A stretch of DNA of 64,000 bases from Planctomycetota bacterium (lineage in GTDB: Bacteria > Planctomycetota > UBA1135 > UBA2386), in the NCBI GenBank assembly GCA_028281765.1, contig JANQJF010000011.1, positions 1 to 64,000 on the forward strand, written 5' to 3'. This document shows positions 15,680-24,374 of the stretch, in pieces. The position numbers and the translations under genes are program-made. Each line of letters begins with the position of its first letter. Position 1 is the stretch's first letter. The notes beneath the pieces are model-generated. The model saw only the letters and a program-made list of their open reading frames with translations, was not told where the DNA came from and made no database searches.

Positions 15680-16693
15680 ATGAAATCCACCCTGACCACA
15701 GTGCTCGCCCTGAGCGTCGTTGCCACCGCCGTCGCTCAAGATCGCAAGACCGCGAAAGCGTCGTTCGACGAAGGCGCGGTGACGATCAGCTACGGCTCGC
15801 CCACGTGGCGCGACGCGTTCAGCAAGGCCATGGCCGAGCAGAAGACCTGGCGTCTCGGCGCGAACGCCCCGACCAGCGTCAACCTGACCTGCGGACTGAT
15901 GACCGACAGCGGCTGCATCCCGGCCGGCGACTACAAGATGGCGGCGCAGCGCAACGACAAGGGCGACTGGAACCTCGTCGTCTACAAGGGCGACGGCTTC
16001 TTCGACGAAGGCCTCCCGGCCTGGACGATCGCGCCAGCGAACGCCTCGAAGAGCGACAAGACGTCGGACTCGCTCGAGATCATGGTCAGCGACAAGAAGG
16101 AACTCGCGGTCCACTTCGGCCCGCACAAGTCCGTCTACTCGCTGCAGCCGGTGAAGATGCTCGAGCCCGTGAAGGCGGAGTTCGCGCGCATCCCGACGAC
16201 GGTCAACGTCATGGCCGTCCCGATCAACCAGGGCGTCAAGAACCTCTTCGTCGGCACCGCGAGCTGCGAGCGTAGCGGCCAGTCCGTGACGTGGGACCTC
16301 TACCTGACGATCGAGAGCGGCAGCGGCATCCTCGACTTCAAGAACACCCGCGCCAAGGAGATCGGCGCCGAGCGCAAGAGCATCGAAGCCACGATCAAGC
16401 GCGTGAGTGGCATGCTCGAAAGCGCCGACGCGGACCGCAAGGAGCGCATCGAGACCTACCTCGCCGACCAGAAGAAGCTCATGAAGGAACTCGGCCGCGA
16501 AGCCGCGATGCTCGAGTCCTTCAAGACCTCGCAGATGGTCAAGGGCATGATCAAGAAGAACAACATTCCCGGCAAGAAGCTCACCTTCGAGGGCGAGCGC
16601 ATCGACGGCGGCATGATTCTCAAGTTCGGTGCCGGCGAGCAGCACGCCGAGTTCCGCGTCACGCCGCGCGACTTCCTCAACCGTCGCCGCTGA
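15680..16693 (+). CDS. Secreted DUF2911 protein
   Basis: A 337-residue protein with a signal peptide (MKSTLTTVLALSVVATAVAQ). Residues ~25-150 match DUF2911: GAVTISYGSPTWRD, WRLGANAPTSVNL, then a strand with IPAGDYKM and NLVVYK. The C-terminal half has a basic, helical stretch (about residues 225-285, rich in K, E and R) that could form a coiled coil, followed by a final beta segment. DUF2911 proteins are extracytoplasmic and have no established biochemical role. The gene ends tail to tail with the vWA gene, whose stop codon begins 1 bp later. Confidence 0.85.
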   Translation: MKSTLTTVLALSVVATAVAQDRKTAKASFDEGAVTISYGSPTWRDAFSKAMAEQKTWRLGANAPTSVNLTCGLMTDSGCIPAGDYKMAAQRNDKGDWNLVVYKGDGFFDEGLPAWTIAPANASKSDKTSDSLEIMVSDKKELAVHFGPHKSVYSLQPVKMLEPVKAEFARIPTTVNVMAVPINQGVKNLFVGTASCERSGQSVTWDLYLTIESGSGILDFKNTRAKEIGAERKSIEATIKRVSGMLESADADRKERIETYLADQKKLMKELGREAAMLESFKTSQMVKGMIKKNNIPGKKLTFEGERIDGGMILKFGAGEQHAEFRVTPRDFLNRRR

Positions 16694-19381
16694 TCACAAC
16701 CGGCGTCGCCGCGTCTTGGCGCGGTCGAACACGCTGGCGATGCCCGTGTCTTCGGGCTCCGACGGCGCCTCTTCGGGAGGCGCCGTTTGCGTTGGTCCCT
16801 CGCTCGGCGGAGGACTCGGCGCGGCCACCGCACGCGCCGGCCGCAACCGCAGATCGAGACGACGCACCGCGATCTCCGAGAGCAACAGCAGAAGCGCGAG
16901 GATCGCGACCCAGGTGCCGAGGAACAGCACGCCGATGCTGTCGCGTCGCCCGCGGAACCACTCTTCGACCGGAGGATCCACGCGCCCCTCACTGACTTCG
17001 CAGAGGCGTTCGAGGGTGCGCATGCCGTGGTCCGGATCCGGGCGCGGCTCGAACTCGGGAGAGTACGGCAGCGTGATCGGCGGCACGCGCAGGACCGCGC
17101 CACTCGTCAGCTGGACCGCCGCGCGGTAGACACCTTCGGACTCGAGCGGCAGCGTCGCCTCGAGCCGACGCGCGCCGACCCGCTGCAGCCACACCCGCTC
17201 GGGTCCGTCCGGACCGACGACGACGGCCTCGAGCTGACCGAGCTCCGCCTCGGCGTCCGCGTCGACTTCGACCGACAAAACCGCACGGTGACCGCGCCTT
17301 CTGAGGTCCGCGAAGACGGCCCCGCTCGCGCGGCTTCCGCTGATCCAGCGCACGATCGTCGTGAAGAAGTCCGTGTACCCGCCCCACGAGCCGAGCGCTC
17401 CGGAGAATTCACCGTCGACTTCCCCGAGGAATGCGGCCGATCGGCCGAGCCCGTGCTGCCAGAACGAAAACAGCGGCGCCCCCGTTTCGTCGTCGGTCTG
17501 CAACCCGACCGACGCACCGGCTTCGAGATACGCGACGCTGTAGCCGCCGACCCCCGGGAACCCGGCCGCCGACAGTTCGCCGACGGCGAGGATGTCCGGC
17601 ACGATCCGCGCGCCGACCGGTTGCTCGACGAACGACGAACGCACGACTTCGATCGTCTGCTGCGCGAAGACGCGCGGCAGGTCGACCGGATCGCTCACGA
17701 ACGTGCACGAACTCTCGCCGACCTTCGCGAGGTCCTTCAAGAAGTCGGCATCGCTGTCGGTGTCCGAGCCGAGCCCGATCACGGACACCGTGACGCCCGC
17801 CTGGACCAACTTCGGCACGAAGTCCTTGTAGTCCCCCGGCTCCTCGGCATCGGCCGCGTCCGCGAAGATCACAATGTGTTTCGTCAGCGCCTTCGCGTCC
17901 CTGAGCTCGCGCGCCGCGGCGAGCAGCCCCGTGTAGGTGAAGATGCCACCACCGCCCGACTCGATCTTACGCACCTTGCTGATCACGCCCTTCGGCGCGG
18001 TCAGCTCGGTCAGCGGCACGATGACGTGGGGATGCGAATCGACCGCGATGACCGCGATCTCGTCCATCGGTCCGAGCACTTCGACGGCGGCGATCGTGCC
18101 CAGGTTGGCCAGGTCCATCTTCGTGACGCCGCTCGCGACTCCGGCGGCCATCGAACCCGACCGGTCGAGCACGACGGCCATCGCGAGTGCGAACTTGCGC
18201 TGCTCTTGTCGCACTTCCATCGTCACCGGAAGCACGCGTTCCACTTCGGTACGGTAGTAGCCGCCGACGCCGAACGATGCCTGCCCACCCGTGACGAACA
18301 GGCCACCGCCGTGGTCGCGCACGTAGGACGCGAGGCGTGAGAGCGCGCCGGGTGGGAGATCTTCGGCCGGCACGTTCTCGAGGACGACCGCCCGGAACCC
18401 GTCGAGCGCGGCGTCGGACAGCGGCGCCGACGGCCCGTCCGTCACCACGACGTCGAGCCCGGAAGCACGTAGCGCCTCGGTCAATCGGTCCGACCGCCCT
18501 CCGGGCGTGATGCACAGCACTCGGTCGGCGCCGACGACGCGCACGACGGCCTGCGCGCGATCGTTCTCCGGCACGCGATCGCCCTCGACGCGCACGTCGA
18601 CCGCGTAGCGGTGGATTCCCTGGTCGCCGAGCCGGTCGCGGAACACGACGCGGTTGAGTCCGGCGCGAAACTCGCGGATTCCCTCGGCGATCACCTCACC
18701 GTCGCGCAGCAGCCGAACCGGCGCACGCTGCGGGCGGTCCGTGCGCACCCAGGCCGAGAACTGGAACGGCTCGCCGACGCCGACCTCGCCCGGCATGCCG
18801 ATCTCTTCGACCGCGAGGTCGGAGGCACCGTCGCGGCGCAGAGCGATAGCGTCGATGCGGATGCCGCGACGCAGCGCGGCGCGCGCCGACGGCACCGGAT
18901 CGGCACCGGTGTTCTCGCCATCCGTGACGAGGAGGATCGAACCGCGGCGCCCCGGCGGGATCAGCGACAGCGCGCGATCGATCGCCTGCGCGAAATCGGT
19001 CGCGTCCGGATCGAGGGTCGGCGGCTCGGCGCCGAAGCGGAAGGACTCGGTCGGCGCGACCTCGACAGCGGCGTCTCGACCAAACGACACGAGCGCGACC
19101 CGGTCGCCGGGCTGCACCCGACTCGCCGCGAAATCCGCGATCTCCTCGACGCGCTGCGTCGCTTGAATCGGCACCGAGCGCGAGCGGTCGGCGACGATGA
19201 TGAGGTCGCGCCCTTCGATCCCGCTCTGCAGATACGGCTCCGCGATCAGGACGACGACGAGCGCGAGCAGCAGCACGCGGAGCGCCGACACGAACGGGCG
19301 ACCGCGCCAGATCCAGATCCGGTACGCTGCGAGCACCGGCAGCGCGAGCAGCAAGGCCTCGGGATGGACGAACTGAATCAC
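16694..19381 (-). CDS. Large membrane protein with two vWA domains and a GATase1-like domain
   Basis: An 895-residue protein, last gene of the MoxR/Bat operon. Two N-terminal transmembrane helices (residues ~8-20 and 33-47) are followed by a first vWA domain whose MIDAS motif is altered (IVADRSRSVP). A linker with an Ig-like part follows, then a glutamine-amidotransferase-like fold (VVLENVPAEDL, GGGLFVTGGQASFG), then a second vWA domain with a complete DRSGSM MIDAS motif (around residue 405). A beta domain, a C-terminal transmembrane helix and a cytoplasmic proline-rich tail close the protein. It overlaps the upstream BatA gene by 4 bp. BatB-like proteins are thought to act in envelope complexes assembled with MoxR ATPases. 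Confidence 0.88.
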   Translation of the reverse strand: MIQFVHPEALLLALPVLAAYRIWIWRGRPFVSALRVLLLALVVVLIAEPYLQSGIEGRDLIIVADRSRSVPIQATQRVEEIADFAASRVQPGDRVALVSFGRDAAVEVAPTESFRFGAEPPTLDPDATDFAQAIDRALSLIPPGRRGSILLVTDGENTGADPVPSARAALRRGIRIDAIALRRDGASDLAVEEIGMPGEVGVGEPFQFSAWVRTDRPQRAPVRLLRDGEVIAEGIREFRAGLNRVVFRDRLGDQGIHRYAVDVRVEGDRVPENDRAQAVVRVVGADRVLCITPGGRSDRLTEALRASGLDVVVTDGPSAPLSDAALDGFRAVVLENVPAEDLPPGALSRLASYVRDHGGGLFVTGGQASFGVGGYYRTEVERVLPVTMEVRQEQRKFALAMAVVLDRSGSMAAGVASGVTKMDLANLGTIAAVEVLGPMDEIAVIAVDSHPHVIVPLTELTAPKGVISKVRKIESGGGGIFTYTGLLAAARELRDAKALTKHIVIFADAADAEEPGDYKDFVPKLVQAGVTVSVIGLGSDTDSDADFLKDLAKVGESSCTFVSDPVDLPRVFAQQTIEVVRSSFVEQPVGARIVPDILAVGELSAAGFPGVGGYSVAYLEAGASVGLQTDDETGAPLFSFWQHGLGRSAAFLGEVDGEFSGALGSWGGYTDFFTTIVRWISGSRASGAVFADLRRRGHRAVLSVEVDADAEAELGQLEAVVVGPDGPERVWLQRVGARRLEATLPLESEGVYRAAVQLTSGAVLRVPPITLPYSPEFEPRPDPDHGMRTLERLCEVSEGRVDPPVEEWFRGRRDSIGVLFLGTWVAILALLLLLSEIAVRRLDLRLRPARAVAAPSPPPSEGPTQTAPPEEAPSEPEDTGIASVFDRAKTRRRRL

Positions 19382-21153
19382 GGTCGCCCCCCCGCGCGTC
19401 GCAGCACGAACCAGTCGAGCGCGACGACGACGAGCAGGAGTAGCCCGAGCAAGCGCCCCTCGTTACGGCCCGTGTCGACGCGTTCGGCGATTCGCTCGGG
19501 ACGATCGACGATCTCGGCCTCACGCCCACGGGTCTCGGCATCGCGGAGATCCGACTCGTGGGCATCCGCGAAGTTCACGGAGAACCGCGCGTGCTCCTTG
19601 CCGTCGAGGACGAGTCGATGCTCGCCCGGATAGCGCGCCCGCCACGTGACCAGGTCCAGTCCACGACCCGGCCGCTCGTGGCCGAACGGGTCGACGAGCT
19701 GTAGGTCGGATCGATCGGTGCCGCGCTCGTTGCGCCAGCGGAGCAGCCCACCTACGAGGACGTTGGGCTCGACGGCGCCCGGCAGCACGCTGCGCACGTG
19801 ATCACAGACGTTGGTCAACAAGATCGGCCAGTCGGGCGACGTCGCGAAGTTGCTGCGCAGCGGGTCGAGGTTGAGTTCGAGACGCAGGCGCTCGGCCTGG
19901 CCGTCGCGCGTCACGAGCGGCTGCTCCCCCGCGAGCACGACAGGGAACCCGCGCATCTCACGGCGCCCCGAGCTCCAGACCACGCCGTCGAGCGTCAGCC
20001 CGTCGCACAACGGATCGCGACGCTCGATCAGATACGGCCCAAGCCAGGTGTCGCTCTCCTCGGCCGTCGCGTCGATCCGCAGCTCGTGCCGCGAACCGGT
20101 CGAGTCGTCGCCGATGACGAGGTGCGCCGCCTCGGCGTCCTCCACCTCGTAGACGTTCGGCAGTGCGCGCAAGACTCGCGACAGCTCGAGCGCGGCCTTG
20201 GCTCGCTCGCCGAGCGTGACGGCGACGGCCACGGGCCGTTCGGGCTGCGGGAACAGTAGAAACTCGTTGTCGACTGCGAGCGCGTCGTCCCCGAGCTGGA
20301 CCGAGATCGGCGCCGTCGTCTTCGGCAGGTCGATCGCGACGTGCTGCGGCTTGCCATCGGCCAAGGTGATTTCGCGCGTCGCGAGAGTCTTCACTTCGGC
20401 GTCGCCGACGGCATGCACCGACAGGGACGTCGTGATCGCGCCGACACCGAACGCCGATAGATCGGCGAACAGCTGCTCGCCTTCCTTGGTGCGATGGCGC
20501 CGCGCGGCGAGGATCGCGGCGTTGTCGCCCGGCACGCCGAGGGCGCGGACCTCGTATGCAGCCGGCACGACGGCGTCCTGCACGCGGTCCGAGAAGAACC
20601 ACATCTGTCCCGACGATCCCGCGAGTTCGACGCCGAGGTCGAGCGCGCTGCCGGGATCGTGTCCGGCGCGCCACGGCCGCCAGTCCGCGATCGCGCCGGG
20701 AACCGTCGACGCGAGCTCGCGCGGGCCGACGAGGATCTCCGGGCGAGCGCCGGTCAGGATCACGGTCGCGAACGCATCGCTCGGAAGGTCGTCGATCAGC
20801 GCGCCGATCTCGTCGCGCACGCGGTCGGCGACGCTGCGCCCTTCGTCGACGGCGGACATCGACACCGAGTCGTCGAGGACGAGCACGACATGGACCGCGC
20901 GGCTCGACACGCCGAACGCGAGTCCGCCGAGCCAGAGCGCGAGCAGCAGCGCCGCGGCGACTTCGCACAGCAGCGACGCCGAGCGGAGCAGTCGCGTGCG
21001 CTTGCGACCGGCGGTCGCCCGCAGCTGGTCCGGAGCGAACAAGAACAGTCCGCCGACCCGGCGCTGCTCGAAGCGGCGCCGGAACAGGTGGAGCGCAACG
21101 ACTGCCGGGATGCCGACGAGCGCGATCAGTCCGAGTGGAGTCGCGAAACTCAT
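19378..21153 (-). CDS. BatA-type membrane protein with vWA-like domain
   Basis: A 591-residue protein. The N-terminus (LGLIALVGIPAVVALHLFRR) is the hallmark of the aerotolerance BatA N-terminal domain, followed by a second helix (residues ~62-82). A vWA-like domain follows from about residue 88 (VLVLDDSVSMSAVDEG), in which DDSVSMS stands where D-x-S-x-S is expected, so the MIDAS is largely kept. A long periplasmic beta region and a C-terminal helix (LLGLLLLVVVALDWFVLRR) complete it. The gene overlaps both neighbours by 4 bp, so expression is tightly coupled. Likely role: membrane component of the MoxR-linked chaperone-like system. Confidence 0.88.
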   Translation of the reverse strand: MSFATPLGLIALVGIPAVVALHLFRRRFEQRRVGGLFLFAPDQLRATAGRKRTRLLRSASLLCEVAAALLLALWLGGLAFGVSSRAVHVVLVLDDSVSMSAVDEGRSVADRVRDEIGALIDDLPSDAFATVILTGARPEILVGPRELASTVPGAIADWRPWRAGHDPGSALDLGVELAGSSGQMWFFSDRVQDAVVPAAYEVRALGVPGDNAAILAARRHRTKEGEQLFADLSAFGVGAITTSLSVHAVGDAEVKTLATREITLADGKPQHVAIDLPKTTAPISVQLGDDALAVDNEFLLFPQPERPVAVAVTLGERAKAALELSRVLRALPNVYEVEDAEAAHLVIGDDSTGSRHELRIDATAEESDTWLGPYLIERRDPLCDGLTLDGVVWSSGRREMRGFPVVLAGEQPLVTRDGQAERLRLELNLDPLRSNFATSPDWPILLTNVCDHVRSVLPGAVEPNVLVGGLLRWRNERGTDRSDLQLVDPFGHERPGRGLDLVTWRARYPGEHRLVLDGKEHARFSVNFADAHESDLRDAETRGREAEIVDRPERIAERVDTGRNEGRLLGLLLLVVVALDWFVLRRAGGRP

Positions 21154-21962
21154 CGGGGTTCGATCACTCCCTGCCGCAGCAAGTCGCCGCGGAACATCTC
21201 CGCAGGCTCACCCGCGATCACGGACGCGAACGTCCCGCCGAGACTGCGCACCGCGCGCTCGACGCCGGCACGCAGGCGGCCGAGCCGTTCGCGGTAGCCT
21301 TCGATCGCGGCCGCATCGAGCACGATCTCGAGTCGCTCCCCGGTCTCCGCATCGATCAGAGTCCGGGGCCCCTCCTGCGACGGGTCGAGCTCCCAAGGAT
21401 CGAGGAGCTGCACGACGTAGAGATGGCTCGACCCCGAAGCCAGCCGACGCAACGCCGGCGCGGGGTCGGCAGCGAACAGGAAGTCACTGAGGACGAGCCG
21501 TAGGCTCCGCGGGCGCAGCGGCACGCGCGGCGCGAGCTCGCCGTCCGCGTCCTCGAACGCGAGGGCGTCCACTTCGAGCGCACCCCCGGCGCACGTCCAG
21601 TAGCGCGCGCCTCGCACTCCGGCCGCGACGCGCACCCATTCGTCGAGCGCACCGCACAGGTCGCGCGCCGCTTGCTCCTTGAGCTCTGTCACGGCCATCG
21701 AGCGCGAAGTGTCGACGACGACGTCGAGGATCGGCGCGACCTCCTCGCGATACAGCCGCACCTTCATCTGATCGGTCCGCGCGAACGTGCGCCAGTCGAC
21801 GTGCCGGAGGTCGTCCCCGGGCAGGTAGTCGCGGAAGTCCATGAACTCGAGCGACGACCCGACACCGCTGCCGAGCCGTTCGCCGCCGAGCCCACCGGAG
21901 AACGGCGTCCGCGGGAGTGCGAACGCGTACGCCGCCGCCGCGCGTGCGCACTCAGTCCGCAC
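21150..21962 (-). CDS. DUF58 domain protein
   Basis: A 270-residue cytoplasmic protein. It contains the DUF58 signature D-Y-x-P-G-D-D-x-R-x-[IV]-D-W-R (DYLPGDDLRHVDWRTFARTD, about residues 45-64) and a vWA-like fold with a MIDAS-type DTSRSM at about 88-93. DUF58 genes regularly sit beside moxR, and their products are proposed to be substrates or partners of the MoxR AAA+ ATPase. The gene overlaps the ABC permease gene by 11 bp upstream and the BatA gene by 4 bp downstream. No membrane segments are seen, unlike longer DUF58 proteins. Confidence 0.9.
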   Translation of the reverse strand: MRTECARAAAAYAFALPRTPFSGGLGGERLGSGVGSSLEFMDFRDYLPGDDLRHVDWRTFARTDQMKVRLYREEVAPILDVVVDTSRSMAVTELKEQAARDLCGALDEWVRVAAGVRGARYWTCAGGALEVDALAFEDADGELAPRVPLRPRSLRLVLSDFLFAADPAPALRRLASGSSHLYVVQLLDPWELDPSQEGPRTLIDAETGERLEIVLDAAAIEGYRERLGRLRAGVERAVRSLGGTFASVIAGEPAEMFRGDLLRQGVIEPR

Positions 21963-23439
21963 TCAGGGTCCTCTGCGCGCGCTCGCGCGATGCCGCACCA
22001 ACCTCCCCGAGTCCACGGGCGAGACTCGCGAGGTTGAGCATCATCCAGATGAGTCCGCCGAGCCCGATGACCCCCAGGATCCACAGGTCGCGCCCGCGTT
22101 CGATGCGACTCAGGGTCCAAGGCACGTTGAAGACGTGCGCGACCGACCAGTCGTCATCGCCGGTCACCGCGAAGATGACGAGGGAGAAGATCATGCCGAG
22201 CACGAACGTGACGAGCGCGATCACGAGCGCAGCCCAGAAGCGGGTGGAGATGTTCTCCATCTTCTGCCGCGCGAAACGACCGATCGACGCGAAGATCCAC
22301 AGATAGGCCCAAGAGCCGACCGCGAGCCAAAACATCCGGCGATCCGGCGCGTACCCGTTGAGCCACGGCAGCAAGGCGCCGAACCCGATCGCGATTCCGC
22401 CGGCGAGAAGAAGCAAAAGGAGGGCACGTCCGCCACCCGGCAGGAGCGGCGTGATCAGTGTCGCGATGGCCGACCGCTTGGGCACGTAAGTCCGGACGCG
22501 CGGAGACAGCTCATCCTTCTCGCACGCGAGCGCAATCAGCACCGGTGCGAACACGAGCGCCATGATCGAAGCCGCGCCCGGCGCAACGTCGTCGATCCAT
22601 CGCGCATCGGCGACCATCCCGATCCACCCGAACCCGGCGATCGTGCCGATCAGCACGAACAGCCGGAACGGAGTCGAACGGTTCTCGTGCTCGTGTGCGA
22701 GCACGGCCGCCGCAACGGCCCCGAACAGCCATACGGTCGCGAAGAATCCGAGGATGACGCCACCGAACACCTCGGTGAACTCCGTCGTTCCGATCGCCCC
22801 TTGGATCTCGCGCACGAGCTCCCACGCGCCGGCCATGCAGAGGATCGTCGCGAAGACGAGCCCGCCGATCGTGACGATCATCGTCACGGGCGCCAGCACG
22901 CGAATGCGACCCAGCGACGCCATCCCGATCGCGAACGCGTTGGCCACCAGGCTCGCCATCGCCGCGCACAGGATCATCACGGCGATCGTCGGGACGTCGA
23001 TCCCGCGCAGCAGATACGTCATCGCGAGCAGCGGCGAGAACATCCCGGTGAACAGCACGAACATCAGCAGCGACGCGAGCAGCTTGCCGACGACGATGCG
23101 TCGCGGCGTCAGCCCCGTCAGCAGCAGCTGTTCGTCCATGCCACCCGACACCTCGTGCCGCATGCTCATGAACGCCTGCAGAGGCACGACGAACACGACG
23201 ATCGGTGCGAGCACGACGAGCGCCGCGACGAACACCTCGCGCCCTGACGTGATGTCCGTGTTGTCGAACGCCGCGACCCACAGCGCGATGAGGATCAGCG
23301 ACGCGACCGCGGTGGCGAGCGTCAGCAAGAACATCTTGCCGTGCAGCGCCTGCAGCACTTCGCGGACGAGGATCGGATTGACGCGGTCCGAGAGGCGCTC
23401 GCCCCAGGTGAGGCCGCGATCGGTGATCGTGTCGCTCAT
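21952..23439 (-). CDS. ABC-2 type transporter permease in Bat operon
   Basis: A 495-residue integral membrane protein with about 12 hydrophobic segments. The layout is that of an ABC-2 permease: a short cytoplasmic N-terminus (RVNPILVREVLQALHGK), a first helix pair, then the amphipathic coupling region near MSMRHEVSGGMDEQLLLTGL, where the T-x-x-x-R-x-x-x-GK pattern faces the ATPase. It overlaps the ATPase gene start by 4 bp, so the two form one transporter. Its placement between moxR and DUF58 suggests that the complex moves or inserts something in the envelope. The substrate is unknown. Confidence 0.88.
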   Translation of the reverse strand: MSDTITDRGLTWGERLSDRVNPILVREVLQALHGKMFLLTLATAVASLILIALWVAAFDNTDITSGREVFVAALVVLAPIVVFVVPLQAFMSMRHEVSGGMDEQLLLTGLTPRRIVVGKLLASLLMFVLFTGMFSPLLAMTYLLRGIDVPTIAVMILCAAMASLVANAFAIGMASLGRIRVLAPVTMIVTIGGLVFATILCMAGAWELVREIQGAIGTTEFTEVFGGVILGFFATVWLFGAVAAAVLAHEHENRSTPFRLFVLIGTIAGFGWIGMVADARWIDDVAPGAASIMALVFAPVLIALACEKDELSPRVRTYVPKRSAIATLITPLLPGGGRALLLLLLAGGIAIGFGALLPWLNGYAPDRRMFWLAVGSWAYLWIFASIGRFARQKMENISTRFWAALVIALVTFVLGMIFSLVIFAVTGDDDWSVAHVFNVPWTLSRIERGRDLWILGVIGLGGLIWMMLNLASLARGLGEVGAASRERAQRTLSAD

Positions 23440-24374
23440 TGCAGCGAACCCTCTGTCATGCGCATGAAGATCGCCTCGAGGTCCGCTGCCTGCGGCGCGA
23501 ACTCGAGCACGCGTAGGTCCGCGGCGATCGCCCGCTTCAAGAGATCGACAGCAGCGTCGTCGTCGCCCGTGAAGTCGAACTGGATCCGCCCTTCGAGCAC
23601 CTCGAGATCCTCGACGCGCGGCTGCACGATGAAGAACTTCTGTGCGACTTCGACGTCGCCGAGCACGCGCACGTGGACCGTGTGGTGCCGCTGCACCTCC
23701 TTCGCGATATCGCCGATCGGCCCGCTCGCGACCAGCTTGCCCTGCTCGAGCACGACGACGTCGTCACACGTCTCCGACAGCTCCGCGAGGATGTGCGACG
23801 AGATCAGGATGCCCTTGCCGGCCGCGGACAGCTCGCGGAGCAGCTCGCGAAACTCGATGCGCGCACGCGGATCGAGTCCCGACGCCGGCTCGTCGAGGAT
23901 CAGCAGCGAAGGATCGTGCAGCAGCGTCTTCGCGAGGTGCAGTCGCTGCCCCATCCCCTTCGACAGCCCCGTCGCCGGTCGCGACGAGAAGCTGTCCAGG
24001 CCACAGAACGACGCCGCGGAACGCACCGTGGAGATGCGCTCCTTGCCCGTCAACCCGTTCGCACGCGCGAAGAAGTCGAGGTACTGCATCACGTCGAGGT
24101 TGGGATACGGCTGGAACTGGTCGGACATGAAGCCGACGGACTCGCGCACCTTGCGCGGCTCGACGAGGACCGAGAGGCCGTTGATCATGGCCTCCCCCGA
24201 GTCCGGCAGGTCGAGCGTGGCGAGGATGCGCATCGTCGTCGTCTTGCCGGCGCCGTTCGGGCCGATGAATCCGACGATGCGACCCGGATCCATCGAGAAC
24301 GACAGGTTGTCGACCGCACACACCTTGCCGTACATCCGGCGCAGGTTGTCGACTTCGAGCAATGCCTCAGTCAC
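23436..24374 (-). CDS. ABC transporter ATP-binding protein
   Basis: A 312-residue ATPase with Walker A GPNGAGKT (~residues 38-45), signature SKGMGQRLHLAK, Walker B SLLILDEP and the D-loop SGLD. A C-terminal extension after residue ~215 (VRVLGDVEVAQKFF and onward) is a regulatory domain common in ABC-2 ATPases. The GTG at 24374 (VTEALLEVDNLRRMYG) is preferred because it overlaps the upstream stop by 8 bp; an in-frame ATG at 24395 would add seven residues. It pairs with the permease that overlaps its 3' end. Confidence 0.9.
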   Translation of the reverse strand: MTEALLEVDNLRRMYGKVCAVDNLSFSMDPGRIVGFIGPNGAGKTTTMRILATLDLPDSGEAMINGLSVLVEPRKVRESVGFMSDQFQPYPNLDVMQYLDFFARANGLTGKERISTVRSAASFCGLDSFSSRPATGLSKGMGQRLHLAKTLLHDPSLLILDEPASGLDPRARIEFRELLRELSAAGKGILISSHILAELSETCDDVVVLEQGKLVASGPIGDIAKEVQRHHTVHVRVLGDVEVAQKFFIVQPRVEDLEVLEGRIQFDFTGDDDAAVDLLKRAIAADLRVLEFAPQAADLEAIFMRMTEGSLQ